NCBI RefSeq assembly: GCF_000802185.1
Contig: NZ_KN676113.1
Span: 1,632,819 to 1,696,818, forward strand
Length of the DNA: 64,000 bases
Source: Belnapia sp. F-4-1
Lineage (GTDB): Bacteria; Pseudomonadota; Alphaproteobacteria; Acetobacterales; Acetobacteraceae
Direction: 5' to 3'
This document shows, piece after piece, positions 42,999 to 51,688 of this stretch. Under the pieces are notes generated by a model that was not told the origin of the DNA, did no database searches, and saw nothing but the letters and a program-made list of their open reading frames with translations. Within the stretch, counting starts at the first letter, position 1. The number at the start of each line of letters is the position of its first letter. A program made the position numbers and the translations under genes.

Positions 42999-43534
42999 GG
43001 CTGGGTTCCTTGCGGCGCCGTCGGCCTTTGGGGGGAAGTGCGGAACAGCGGAAGTGTTGCCGCTTCCTCGCGCGAAACCCCGCGCGCTTCAAGGGCCAGG
43101 AGGAAGCGCTTGGTCGCGATCCCACCTTCCCCCGAATAGCCGCCAATTCCGCCGCCGGCCGCGACGACGCGATGGCAGGGGATGATGATCGGGATGGGGT
43201 TCGCGCCATTCGCCTGGCCGATGGCCCGTGGCGAGCCGCAACCGATCTCCCGCGCGATGTCGATGTAACTCCGCGTCTGGCCCGGTGGGATGCGGCAAAG
43301 CGCCGCCCAGACGCTCTGGCGGAAGGTGCTGCCCTGTGGCGCCAGCGGCAGGTCGAACCGAACCCGCTTGCCGTCGAAGTAGTCGTGCAGCTGCGCCGCC
43401 GCCTCGCGCAGCACCGGCGTCGGGGCCGGGTTGTCGATGCCATAGGCCCGGCCCCAGTCGAGGGCCAGGATGGCGCCGCCCTCCTCGAAGACGGTGATCT
43501 CGCCGAGGGGCGTATGCAGGGTCAGGTGCGGCAT
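42995..43534 (-). CDS. ogt: Methylated-DNA-[protein]-cysteine S-methyltransferase
   Basis: The 179-residue protein repairs O6-methylguanine by suicidal methyl transfer. It has the DNA-recognition RQSVWAALCRIPPGQTRSY, the GQANGANPIPIIIPCHRVV motif with the acceptor Cys, and the closing GGYSGEGGIATKRFLLALE in adjoining parts. The N-terminal Ada-like helix domain is short. ATG 43534 fits the family start MPHLTLHTPLG; ATG 43546 would add four residues. It leads the ogt-qor unit. Confidence 0.93.
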   Translation of the reverse strand: MPHLTLHTPLGEITVFEEGGAILALDWGRAYGIDNPAPTPVLREAAAQLHDYFDGKRVRFDLPLAPQGSTFRQSVWAALCRIPPGQTRSYIDIAREIGCGSPRAIGQANGANPIPIIIPCHRVVAAGGGIGGYSGEGGIATKRFLLALEARGVSREEAATLPLFRTSPQRPTAPQGTQP

Positions 43535-43640
43535 GATGGAGAGCATGCCACACCGCGGCCGGGACGTCGTCAAGCGCGGCCCTGGCCGCAGGGGGGTGCC
43601 ATCGCTACATGGGGGAAGACTGTCAGGAAGCCTCCCGCCC

Positions 43641-43997
43641 ATGGCTGAACTTACCGATCCGCCTCCCTATTTCCGCGCCCATGTCTTCGTCTGCTGCAAC
43701 CGCCGGCCGGAGGGGCATCGCCGTGGCTCCTGTGCCGCCCGCGGCAGCGAGGCGCTGCGCGACTACATGAAGGCCCGCACCAAGGAACTCGGCCTGGAGG
43801 GCGTTCGCGTCAATCAGGCCGGCTGCCTCGACCGCTGCGAATTCGGCCCCGCTATGGTCATTTATCCCGAAGGCATCTGGTACCAGCCGCAGACCCGGGA
43901 GGACATCGACGAGATCCTCACGGCCCATCTCCAGGCCGGCGGCCGAGTTCCGCGCCTGATGCTCACGGACAGGGACATCCCGCCGCCCAAAGCATGA
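43641..43997 (+). CDS. Thioredoxin-like [2Fe-2S] ferredoxin
   Basis: The 118-residue protein has the Cys pattern of NuoE/Shethna-type ferredoxins: FVCCNRRPEGHRRGSCAARG, then NQAGCLDRCEFGPAMVIYPEGIWY. The fold is thioredoxin-like with a [2Fe-2S] cluster. The redox partner is unknown. The gene is 3 bp upstream of mnmE and shares its orientation, so the two are probably cotranscribed. Confidence 0.87.
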   Translation: MAELTDPPPYFRAHVFVCCNRRPEGHRRGSCAARGSEALRDYMKARTKELGLEGVRVNQAGCLDRCEFGPAMVIYPEGIWYQPQTREDIDEILTAHLQAGGRVPRLMLTDRDIPPPKA

Positions 43998-44000
43998 CCT

Positions 44001-45302
44001 ATGCATGAGGATGTGATCTTCGCCCTGGCCTCCGGCGCCGGCCGGGCTGCCGTGGCGGTGCTACGCCTTTCTGGGCGCGGCACCGGCGCCACGGTGGGGG
44101 CGCTGGCCGGCCGCCTGCCGCCACCCCGCCATGCTTCCCTCCGGCGCTTGCGCCATGGCGGCGAGTTGCTGGACGAGGCGCTGGTCCTCTGGTTCCCCGG
44201 CCCCGGCAGCTACACTGGCGAGGACAGCGCCGAGCTGCACCTCCATGGCGGCCCCGCCGTCCTCGCCGGCGTCGCCGAGGCCTTGGTCGCGCTGGGCGCC
44301 CGCCCCGCCGAGCCTGGCGAGTTCACCCGCCGCGCCTTCCTCAACGGCAGGCTCGACCTGACCGCCGCCGAAGGCATCGCCGACCTCATCACCGCCGAGA
44401 CCGCCGGCCAGCGCCGCCAGGCCTTGCGGCAGGCCGGCGGCGCCCTCGCCACGCTTTATGCGGGCTGGACGGCGCGCCTGACCGCTCTGCTCGCGCGCCA
44501 GGAAGCCTTCATCGAATTCGAGGAGGAGGATCTTCCGCCTGATCTCGACGATGCCGTCGCCACCGCCGCGATGGCGCTGCGGAGCGAGATCGCCGCCCAT
44601 CTCGCTGATGGCGGCCGCGGCGAGCGGCTGCGTGAGGGGCTGCACATCGCCATCCTCGGCGCCCCCAATGCCGGCAAATCCTCCCTGCTGAATGCCCTGG
44701 TCGGCCGGGAGGCGGCCATCGTCTCCGCCCGTGCCGGCACGACGCGTGACGTGGTGGAAGCCCGGCTCGACCTCGCCGGCATCCCCGTCACCCTGGCTGA
44801 CACGGCAGGCCTCCGCGACGCCGCCGACGAGATCGAGGCCGAGGGTATCCGGCGCGCCCGCCGCTGCGCCGAGGAGGCGGACCTCCTCCTTCTCCTTTTC
44901 GCTGCCGACCAGGCGCCGGATGCTGAAACCCTCGCCTGGCGGCGCCCCGATGCGCTCCTCGTTCTCAGCAAATCGGACCTCGCCTCCACGTCCTCCGGTC
45001 TCGACGGCCTTCCCGTCTCCGCTCATACCGGTGCGGGCCTTGATACCCTCCGCGCCCGCCTCGAGGCCGAAGCCCTGGCCCGAGCCGGCACCACTGGCGA
45101 GACCCTGCTGACCCGCCCTCGCCATCGTGCCGCCTTGCAGGACGCCCTTGCCTGGCTCGACACCCTGCCCTCGGCCCCTCTTCCCGAACTCCGCGCCGAA
45201 GCCCTGCGTGCCGCCCTCCGCGCCGTCGGCCGCATCACCGGCCGGGTGGGCGTCGAGGCCGTGCTTGACGTTGTCTTCAGTGAGTTCTGCATCGGAAAGT
45301 AA
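44001..45302 (+). CDS. mnmE: tRNA modification GTPase MnmE
   Basis: MnmE with MnmG makes 5-carboxymethylaminomethyluridine at the tRNA wobble position. The 433-residue protein starts DVIFALASGAGRAAVAVLRL and has PGEFTRRAFLNGRLDLTAAEG for folate binding. The G domain has GAPNAGKSSLLNALVG (about 220), GTTRDVVE, DTAGLRDAADEIEAEGI and SKSD. The essential C-terminal CIGK is intact. It is followed 1 bp later by an unknown gene, then mnmG. Confidence 0.96.
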   Translation: MHEDVIFALASGAGRAAVAVLRLSGRGTGATVGALAGRLPPPRHASLRRLRHGGELLDEALVLWFPGPGSYTGEDSAELHLHGGPAVLAGVAEALVALGARPAEPGEFTRRAFLNGRLDLTAAEGIADLITAETAGQRRQALRQAGGALATLYAGWTARLTALLARQEAFIEFEEEDLPPDLDDAVATAAMALRSEIAAHLADGGRGERLREGLHIAILGAPNAGKSSLLNALVGREAAIVSARAGTTRDVVEARLDLAGIPVTLADTAGLRDAADEIEAEGIRRARRCAEEADLLLLLFAADQAPDAETLAWRRPDALLVLSKSDLASTSSGLDGLPVSAHTGAGLDTLRARLEAEALARAGTTGETLLTRPRHRAALQDALAWLDTLPSAPLPELRAEALRAALRAVGRITGRVGVEAVLDVVFSEFCIGK

Positions 45303-45303
45303 G

Positions 45304-45918
45304 ATGGACGACGATCTCCGCGCTGCTTGGACCCGCCACGCCGCTGCCCGTCAGCGCTTCCTGGAACTGGCCGCACGCGCCCTCCCCCCCGCCAAGTTGG
45401 CCGAACAGGCCCGCCGCCTCGGCCTGCAACTCGACCGGGAACTGGCGCAGATCGGCGAGGAAGAATTGGCCTATGCCATCGACCTCGCCATCTATGCGGC
45501 CCCGCCCGGCCGAAGCCGCGCCATTGACCGCATCGCCCGCCAGCATGCCCGCCTGAACACAGAGGCCGCGCTGGTCCTCAACGCCCTCAGCCATGCCTGG
45601 CTTTCGGTCTTCCGCGTCGAGGACACCCACCCCGATGGCGGCCTACTGCTGGAGGACATGCTGCTCGGCGGCCAGGTCTGGGCCCTCGACGAAGGCCTTG
45701 CCGAAGCAGCCGAGCCCGGCAGCCTCGTCGCCACCCGGCTCGGCCGCGTCCAGGGCTACACCATCACCACCGGCGTTCACTTGGTGCTTGACGATCCCAC
45801 CCTCGCCAGCATCCGCGAGGTACTGAACCGCAGCGGCCTCGCCCCTGCCGACCTGTTGGAAGACGCCCGATTCACCGAGAACCTCTGGCGCCGCGCCTTG
45901 GGCTTCGGCCCCAGCTGA
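45304..45918 (+). CDS. Conserved-looking protein of unknown function between mnmE and mnmG
   Basis: I do not recognise this 204-residue protein. It is soluble and largely helical, with RQRFLELAARALPPAKLAEQA, RSRAIDRIARQHARLNTEAA, LLEDMLLGGQVWALDEGLAEA and a late TTGVHLVLDDPTLASIREVL. Codon use is like its neighbours, with strong G/C in third positions. It starts 1 bp after mnmE and ends 21 bp before mnmG, so it is embedded in the wobble-modification operon. A role there is only inferred. Confidence 0.65.
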   Translation: MDDDLRAAWTRHAAARQRFLELAARALPPAKLAEQARRLGLQLDRELAQIGEEELAYAIDLAIYAAPPGRSRAIDRIARQHARLNTEAALVLNALSHAWLSVFRVEDTHPDGGLLLEDMLLGGQVWALDEGLAEAAEPGSLVATRLGRVQGYTITTGVHLVLDDPTLASIREVLNRSGLAPADLLEDARFTENLWRRALGFGPS

Positions 45919-45939
45919 ATTCTGGGCTATACGCCCCGC

Positions 45940-48417
45940 ATGTTCGACATGACATGCGATGTGGTGGTGATCGGAGGCGGCCATGCCGGCTGCGAGGCCG
46001 CGGCGGCAGCCGCCCGCTGCGGCGCCCGTACCCTGCTGCTGACCCACAAGCTCGAGACCATCGGCGAGATGTCCTGCAACCCGGCCATCGGGGGCATTGG
46101 AAAGGGGCACCTGGTTCGCGAGATCGACGCCCTCGACGGCCTCATGGCCCGTGCCGCCGACGCCGCTGGCATCCATTTCAAGCTACTCAACCGCAGCAAG
46201 GGCCCCGCCGTCCGTGGCCCCCGCGCCCAGGCCGACCGCCGCTTATACCGCCAGGCGATGCAGGCCCTGCTGCGCGCCACCCCCAACCTCGACTTCCTGG
46301 CCGAAGCGGCTGAGGATCTCGTCCTCGATCCCACTGGCCGCGTCATGGGCGTGCTGACGGCCGCCAGCCGCCGCATCGGCGCCGCGGCCGTGGTCATCAC
46401 CACCGGCACCTTCCTCCGCGGCGAGATTCATATTGGTGAGCGCCGCATCCCCGCGGGCCGCACCGGCGAAGCTCCCTCGATCGGCCTGGCGAACAGCCTC
46501 CACCGCCTCGGCCTGCCCCTAGCCCGACTGAAGACCGGCACGCCACCGCGGCTTGACGGCCGGACCATCGATTGGGCAGCGCTGGAAGCTCAGCCTGGCG
46601 ACGACCCGCCCGAACCCCTCTCCTGGCTGACCAAGCGCATCACCAACCGCCAGCTCGCCTGCGCCATCACCGCGACGACGCCCGAAACTCATGCGCTGAT
46701 CCGCGCCAACCTGCACCGCAGCGCCGTCTATGGCGGCCGCATTGCCGGCACCGGCCCGCGCTACTGTCCTTCCATCGAGGACAAGGTGGTCCGCTTTGCC
46801 GAGCGACAGCGCCACCAGATCTTCCTCGAACCGGAGGGGTTGGACGACGACACCGTCTACCCCAACGGCATCTCGACCAGCCTGCCGGAAGATGTCCAGG
46901 CCGCGCTAATCGCCACCATGCCCGGCCTGGAGCAGGCCCGCATCCTCCGCCCCGGCTATGCCATCGAATACGATTTCGTCGACCCGCGCTCTCTTCTGCC
47001 GACGCTGGAGTTGCGTGCCACCCCCGGCCTCTTCCTTGCTGGTCAGATCAACGGCACCACCGGCTATGAGGAAGCTGCCGCCCAGGGCCTGATGGCCGGC
47101 CTCAACGCCGCCTGCCGCGCTACCGGTAGTACACCCGACCGTACTCTCACCCGTGGCGAGGCCTATACCGGCGTCATGATCGACGACCTCGTGCTGCAAG
47201 GCGTGACCGAGCCCTACCGTATGCTGACGGCCCGCTCCGAGTACCGCTTGGCCCTTCGCGCTGACAATGCCGGCCTCCGCCTTACTGATCGCGGTCTCGC
47301 CTGGGGCTGCGTTGGGCCAGAGCGCGCCGCCCTTCACACCCGCTTCAAATCCGATGTGGCGGAGACCTTGGCCCGGGCCTGCCAGGACGGCCGTACTCCT
47401 GCCCAATACGCCGCCTCCGGCATCACCGTGAACCAAGATGGCCGCTGGCGCTCCGCTCTGGAAGTCCTGGCCCTTCCTGCCGTCTCCGCCGAAGCAGCCG
47501 AGCGCGTCTTCTCTTGGCTCCGCGATCTGTCCCCCAAGATCCGCGCCGAGTTGGATGCTCAGGCACTGTACGCTCCTTATCTGGAGCGCCAATCCGCGGA
47601 GCTCCGCATTTTGGAGCGGGAGGAGAAGCTTCCCATCCCTTCAGCTTTGAACTTCACCGACATCCCTGGCCTTTCAGCCGAGATGCGTCAGCGCCTCGCT
47701 GCCTCCCGCCCAGCCACGTTGGGCAGCGCCGGCCGTATCCCCGGCATCACGCCTGCGGCCCTTGCAGCGCTTGCTGTCCATCTCCGCCGGGCGGGAGGTA
47801 CGTTTCACGTGAAACAGGGCCTCCCGACTGTTCCACGTGAAACGGAAGCGCTGTTGCGGGACTACCTCGCCCTGCTCCTTCGTTGGAACACGCGCATCAA
47901 CCTCGTCGCTAGAGCCGATGCCGAGACGCTCTGGGTCCGTCACATACTGGATTCCGCCCAGCTTGCCTCGCTTCTTCCCGAAGCGTCTGGCCCTCTGGTC
48001 GATCTCGGTTCCGGCGCCGGCTTCCCCGGTCTTGTCCTCGCCCTGCTGAGCGGCCGTGAAACCCACCTCGTCGAAGCCGACCGCCGCAAATGCGCCTTTC
48101 TACAAGAAGCCGCTCGCCTCCTCGGCCTGTCCCGGGTGACAATCCACCCCGCTCGCATCGAAGCCGCCCCGTTGCTCCCTGCCGCCATCCTCACCGCCCG
48201 CGCTCTCGCCCCACTTCCGATCCTCTGCGGCTATGCCTATCGCATCCTCGCCCCGCACGGCATCGCCCTCTTCCCCAAAGGCCGGACTGCCACGGAGGAA
48301 TTGACGGCCGCCGCCGCGGACTGGACTATGCGCACCGAGCGGTTTCCAAGCCGCACCGACCCCGATTCCACCATCCTCCGGCTCAGTGAGATCCGCCCTG
48401 TCAGCGCCCAAGCCTGA
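45940..48417 (+). CDS. mnmG: MnmG fused in frame to RsmG
   Basis: A single 825-residue frame. Residues 1 to about 620 are MnmG, the FAD enzyme for wobble uridine modification: [80 protein letters not shown] and [20 protein letters not shown]. No stop separates it from RsmG (residues 624-825). The usual termination of MnmG after the C-terminal helices is missing. Either a true fusion exists, or RsmG is also made from GTG 47809. A sequencing error is a third option. Confidence 0.85.
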   Translation: MFDMTCDVVVIGGGHAGCEAAAAAARCGARTLLLTHKLETIGEMSCNPAIGGIGKGHLVREIDALDGLMARAADAAGIHFKLLNRSKGPAVRGPRAQADRRLYRQAMQALLRATPNLDFLAEAAEDLVLDPTGRVMGVLTAASRRIGAAAVVITTGTFLRGEIHIGERRIPAGRTGEAPSIGLANSLHRLGLPLARLKTGTPPRLDGRTIDWAALEAQPGDDPPEPLSWLTKRITNRQLACAITATTPETHALIRANLHRSAVYGGRIAGTGPRYCPSIEDKVVRFAERQRHQIFLEPEGLDDDTVYPNGISTSLPEDVQAALIATMPGLEQARILRPGYAIEYDFVDPRSLLPTLELRATPGLFLAGQINGTTGYEEAAAQGLMAGLNAACRATGSTPDRTLTRGEAYTGVMIDDLVLQGVTEPYRMLTARSEYRLALRADNAGLRLTDRGLAWGCVGPERAALHTRFKSDVAETLARACQDGRTPAQYAASGITVNQDGRWRSALEVLALPAVSAEAAERVFSWLRDLSPKIRAELDAQALYAPYLERQSAELRILEREEKLPIPSALNFTDIPGLSAEMRQRLAASRPATLGSAGRIPGITPAALAALAVHLRRAGGTFHVKQGLPTVPRETEALLRDYLALLLRWNTRINLVARADAETLWVRHILDSAQLASLLPEASGPLVDLGSGAGFPGLVLALLSGRETHLVEADRRKCAFLQEAARLLGLSRVTIHPARIEAAPLLPAAILTARALAPLPILCGYAYRILAPHGIALFPKGRTATEELTAAAADWTMRTERFPSRTDPDSTILRLSEIRPVSAQA
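47801..47816. promoter_or_regulatory. parS: parS site 1
   Basis: CGTTTCACGTGAAACA differs from the parS consensus TGTTTCACGTGAAACA only at the first base. It lies at the mnmG-rsmG junction, about 0.6 kb upstream of parA, and encodes the FHVK of the RsmG start. ParB should bind here to build the partition complex near the origin. Confidence 0.85.
47809..48417 (+). CDS. rsmG: 16S rRNA (guanine-527-N7) methyltransferase RsmG (alternative internal start)
   Basis: RsmG (GidB) methylates G527 of 16S rRNA. The domain has [35 protein letters not shown], the SAM-binding [16 protein letters not shown] and [23 protein letters not shown] at 47809 with GGGAGG ten bases upstream could start a separate 202-residue product. 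The reading frame is continuous with mnmG, so a fusion protein is also expected. Its 5' codons contain both parS sites. Confidence 0.8.
   Translation: MKQGLPTVPRETEALLRDYLALLLRWNTRINLVARADAETLWVRHILDSAQLASLLPEASGPLVDLGSGAGFPGLVLALLSGRETHLVEADRRKCAFLQEAARLLGLSRVTIHPARIEAAPLLPAAILTARALAPLPILCGYAYRILAPHGIALFPKGRTATEELTAAAADWTMRTERFPSRTDPDSTILRLSEIRPVSAQA
47829..47844. promoter_or_regulatory. parS: parS site 2
   Basis: TGTTCCACGTGAAACG matches the parS consensus at 14 of 16 positions. It lies 12 bases after site 1, in the codons for VPRET of RsmG. Paired close parS sites are common at ParB loading centres. Binding is inferred. Confidence 0.75.
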
Positions 48418-49204
48418 CCGCGCCACACCGCGCGTCATCGCCTTTGCCAACCAGAAAGGTGGCGTCGGCAAAACCACAACCGCCATCAACCTAGCCACCG
48501 CGCTGGCCGCCCAAAGCCGCGTGCTGCTGATCGACCTGGACCCACAGGGGAATGCCTCTACCGGACTCGGCATAGACCGCAGCGCCCGCGGCGCAGGCAC
48601 CTATGCGCTGATGATCGAAGATAAGCCGCTCGCCGAGGTGCTGCGCCCCACCCCCGTCCCCAACCTCTCCCTTATCCCCGCCGATGGCGACCTAGCCGGC
48701 GCGGAGGTCGAGTTGGTTGGCTTCGACGACCGGGAACGCCGCCTCCGTCACATCCTCACCACCGCTCCTGAACTCACCCGTGGCTTCGACTACGTCTTCT
48801 TCGATTGCCCTCCGTCCCTCGGGCTGTTGACGCTGAATGCCCTGGTTGCCGCCCATGGCGTCCTGGTGCCCCTGCAGACGGAGTTCTTCGCACTCGAAGG
48901 CGTCAGCCAGATCACGAAGACCATCGAGCGGGTGCGCCGTGCCTTGAACCCTGCCCTTGCCCTCGATGGCATCGTGTTGACCATGTATGACCGCCGCAAC
49001 AACCTTTCGGAGCTTGTGGCTCAGGATGTCCGCGGCTTCTTCAAGGACAAGGTGTTTGAAACCGTGATCCCACGGAATGTCCGGATCAGCGAGGCGCCCT
49101 CGCACGGTCTTCCGGTAAGCCTCTATGATGCCCGTTCGCCCGGCGCTCAGGCCTACGCCTCTCTTGCCGCCGAATTTCGTCGACGCGAGGGCTCCGCTGC
49201 ATGA
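48386..49204 (+). CDS. parA: Chromosome partitioning ATPase ParA
   Basis: The 272-residue P-loop ATPase moves the ParB-parS complex during segregation. It has [20 protein letters not shown] (deviant Walker A, about residues 22-32), [35 protein letters not shown] and the late [20 protein letters not shown] 48386 is the only start before the domain and overlaps the end of rsmG by 32 bases. It overlaps parB by 4 bases. Confidence 0.95.
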   Translation: MRSALSAPKPDRATPRVIAFANQKGGVGKTTTAINLATALAAQSRVLLIDLDPQGNASTGLGIDRSARGAGTYALMIEDKPLAEVLRPTPVPNLSLIPADGDLAGAEVELVGFDDRERRLRHILTTAPELTRGFDYVFFDCPPSLGLLTLNALVAAHGVLVPLQTEFFALEGVSQITKTIERVRRALNPALALDGIVLTMYDRRNNLSELVAQDVRGFFKDKVFETVIPRNVRISEAPSHGLPVSLYDARSPGAQAYASLAAEFRRREGSAA

Positions 49205-50043
49205 AGTCCCCCCGCCTCGGTCGCGGCCTTTCCGCCTTGCTCGGCGATGCTCCCAACCCAGCCCCTGCCGTCGGCGAAGCCCTTCGCACCCTTCCCATCG
49301 CGGTGCTGGAGCCCGGCCCCTTCCAGCCGCGCGGCCCCATGGAGCCTGCCGCCCTGCAAGAACTGGCGGAAAGCATGCGGGAGCACGGCGTCCTCCAGCC
49401 GATCCTGGTCCGCGAGAAGCCCGGCCAAGCTGGCCATTACCAGATCATCGGTGGCGAGCGCCGTTGGCGTGCCGCCCAACTCGTTCCCCTGCATGAAGTC
49501 CCTGTCGTCATCCGCGACCTCGGCGACCGCGAGGCCATGGCTGCCGGCTTGGTGGAAAACCTCCAGCGTCAGGATCTCAACGCCCTCGAGGAAGCCGAGG
49601 GCTACCGCCGCTTGCTCGAGGAATTCGGCCTTACCCAGGACAAGCTCGGCCAGGCCGTTGGCAAGAGCCGCAGCCATGTCGCCAACACCCTCCGCCTGCT
49701 GGCCTTGCCCGACCGGGTACGGGAGCTGCTGCGTGATGGTGCCCTTACGGCGGGCCATGCCCGCGCCTTGCTGACCGCTCCCGACCCCATCGGCCTCGCC
49801 CTGCAGATCGTCGACCGCGGCCTCAACGTCCGTCAGGCCGAAGCGCTTGCGGCGGCCAAGCCTCGTGACCCCGCCGAGCGTCCCGCCCGCGCCGAACCCG
49901 AGGTCGCTGCCCTGGAACGTGAGCTGTCGGAGCGCCTCGGCCTCCGCATCGCCATCCGCAGCACCGGCCGCGGCGGCCAGGTGACCATCGCCTACCGCGA
50001 CCTCGACCAGTTGGACGGCCTGATCCGCCTACTCCAAGGCTAA
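49201..50043 (+). CDS. parB: Chromosome partitioning protein ParB
   Basis: ParB binds parS and spreads as a CTP-dependent clamp. The 280-residue protein has LGRGLSALLG at the start (ParA-stimulating), the clamp motifs QPRGPMEPAALQELAESM and IIGGERRWRAAQLV (GERRWRA, about 84), GLVENLQRQDLNALEEAEGY, and the HTH GLTQDKLGQAVGKSRSHVAN. A C-terminal dimerisation domain follows. The stop is followed by repeat copy C. Confidence 0.96.
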   Translation: MKSPRLGRGLSALLGDAPNPAPAVGEALRTLPIAVLEPGPFQPRGPMEPAALQELAESMREHGVLQPILVREKPGQAGHYQIIGGERRWRAAQLVPLHEVPVVIRDLGDREAMAAGLVENLQRQDLNALEEAEGYRRLLEEFGLTQDKLGQAVGKSRSHVANTLRLLALPDRVRELLRDGALTAGHARALLTAPDPIGLALQIVDRGLNVRQAEALAAAKPRDPAERPARAEPEVAALERELSERLGLRIAIRSTGRGGQVTIAYRDLDQLDGLIRLLQG

Positions 50044-50056
50044 CTCATGGTTCCCG

Positions 50057-50109
50057 AAGGCCCTGCGGCCTTTGGCGGGAGGAGCTTAGGGGGGCAACGC
50101 CGGCCTCAA
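50057..50109 (+). repeat. Two-hairpin intergenic repeat, copy C
   Basis: It begins about 13 bases after the parB stop. Hairpin 1 pairs AAGGCC with GGCCTT (50057-50072), a shorter stem than in copy B. The linker GGCGGGAGGAGCTT is nearly identical to copies A and B. Hairpin 2 (50088-50106) keeps the shape AGGGGGGC/GCCGGCCT but has two mismatches. It reaches the stop codon of the convergent holA gene. Confidence 0.62.
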
Positions 50110-51125
50110 CGCCTTGCCGCCGCCTGCCTCGCCAGCCCGGTCACAGCATTCCGAGCAACCACCTCGCTCGGCATCCCCGTCGTCTTCGTTCGCCTCTCGG
50201 CCTCGAGCAGTGCCACCCCTGCCGCCTCCAGCGCCTCCGGCCGCCACAACCGCAGCGCCCGCTCGAAGGCCGGCTTGTGCCGAAAGAACACCGGTGGCCG
50301 CAGCCCATCCACTGCCGCCGAGGCCGCCGCCCCTCCCGCTACGGCAAGCGAGGCTAGATGCAGCCGCTGCACATGTCTGAGCGCCGCCCGTACCACCTGC
50401 ACCGCATTCGCCCCCTCGGCGAAGGCCGTGGCCAGCGCCCGGTCGGCCACCGCCGTCTCCCCGGTCATCGCCGCCATCAGTGCCTCTTCCAGATCGAGCG
50501 CCGAGCCCTCGGCGACGCAGGCCAGTACATCCTCCGGCGTTACCCGCCCACCAGCTCCGACAAAGAGCGCCAGCTTCTCCAACTCGCGGCGCAGCAGCAT
50601 CCGGTCTTCGCCCAGCCGCTGCGCCATCCATTCGATGGCCGCCGGCTCTGCCGAGACGCCAAGCTCCTGCAGGATCTGCCCGATCGACCCGGCCAGCTCC
50701 GCCCCCCGTTCCCGGTAGCATGCGACCACCGCGCCCTGTGGCGAAGCCTCGACAGCCTTGTAGAGCGCGCTGCTGGTTCGCAGCTCCGGCGCCTCCAGCA
50801 CGACGAGCCCTGGCCCCGGCCCACCCAGCGCCGCCTTGGCCGCCGCCACTGGCGCTGCGCCATCGCCGATGTCACGAACACGAACGAGGCATCGCCCCCC
50901 CGTCAGTGGCGAGCTGGCGGCTTCCGTGGCGAGTTGGCCGGGGCTTCGCAACGCCTCCCGCCCCAACTCCACCAACCGCAGCGCATCGCCCTCGGTGACG
51001 CGCCGCACCAGGATTTCGGCACGCTCCCGGATCAGGCCTGGGTCGTCGCCATGCAGCAACACCACCCGGCACCCGCCAGGGTCGGCGAGGAAGGCCGGAA
51101 CCCGCCTTGCGTCGAGCTTCGCCAT
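50106..51125 (-). CDS. holA: DNA polymerase III delta subunit
   Basis: HolA is the clamp-loader subunit that opens the beta clamp. The 339-residue protein starts [37 protein letters not shown] in two adjoining segments and has the AAA+-like GGRCLVRVRDIGD. The LGVSAEPAAIEWMAQRLGED and LRRELEKLALFVG segments follow. It overlaps the lptE stop by one base and is convergent with parB. Confidence 0.9.
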   Translation of the reverse strand: MAKLDARRVPAFLADPGGCRVVLLHGDDPGLIRERAEILVRRVTEGDALRLVELGREALRSPGQLATEAASSPLTGGRCLVRVRDIGDGAAPVAAAKAALGGPGPGLVVLEAPELRTSSALYKAVEASPQGAVVACYRERGAELAGSIGQILQELGVSAEPAAIEWMAQRLGEDRMLLRRELEKLALFVGAGGRVTPEDVLACVAEGSALDLEEALMAAMTGETAVADRALATAFAEGANAVQVVRAALRHVQRLHLASLAVAGGAAASAAVDGLRPPVFFRHKPAFERALRLWRPEALEAAGVALLEAERRTKTTGMPSEVVARNAVTGLARQAAARR

Positions 51126-51688
51126 CAGCCCGTTGCCTGCTGCTCCTTCTGCCGGCGCAGCGCCATCGCTACCTGGCGTGCAACCTCGTCGGAAAGGTCG
51201 TCCATCAGCCGCACCAGCGCAGCGTCGCGCGAGGTATCGGCCGAAAAGAATTGCAGGTCCGGGATGTTGAAGGAATCGAGCGTCCGGTAGGGGATGCCCG
51301 ATGCCGCGAGTCGCTGCGACGGCACGGCCAGGGTGTTGAGGTTCCAGCTGCCCGTCACGGTGAAGCGGATGCGGGTCGGCGTGCCATCCTGCCGGTAACC
51401 CAACACTTCAGCGCCGAGATCGAAGCTGACGTTGAGCAGATACCGCGCCGGCGTCCCCGGCACGCTCTCCTCCATCCGCCGTTGCAGGCTGCGCCGCAGC
51501 AACTGCCCCGTGCGCTCGTAGAGCGGCCCGATCCGTACCGCAGCCAGCTCCGCCTCGAGATCTGCCTCGCTGCCGTCCGCGGCCGTGATCGGTCCGTAGA
51601 GCGGGCGGAAGCCGCAGGCCGAGAGGCCGAACAGCCCTCCGAGCAGGCCACGCCTAGACCACGAAATTGACGACACGTCCCGGGACAT
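51125..51688 (-). CDS. lptE: LPS-assembly lipoprotein LptE
   Basis: LptE plugs the outer-membrane LPS translocon LptD. The 187-residue product has a leader ending in the lipobox [11 protein letters not shown], the hallmark of LptE, with Cys at about 25. A beta-rich domain follows, and the C-terminal [17 protein letters not shown] is typical. ATG 51688 lies inside the end of leuS (35-base overlap). The leuS-lptE-holA order is common in alphaproteobacteria. Confidence 0.9.
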   Translation of the reverse strand: MSRDVSSISWSRRGLLGGLFGLSACGFRPLYGPITAADGSEADLEAELAAVRIGPLYERTGQLLRRSLQRRMEESVPGTPARYLLNVSFDLGAEVLGYRQDGTPTRIRFTVTGSWNLNTLAVPSQRLAASGIPYRTLDSFNIPDLQFFSADTSRDAALVRLMDDLSDEVARQVAMALRRQKEQQATG

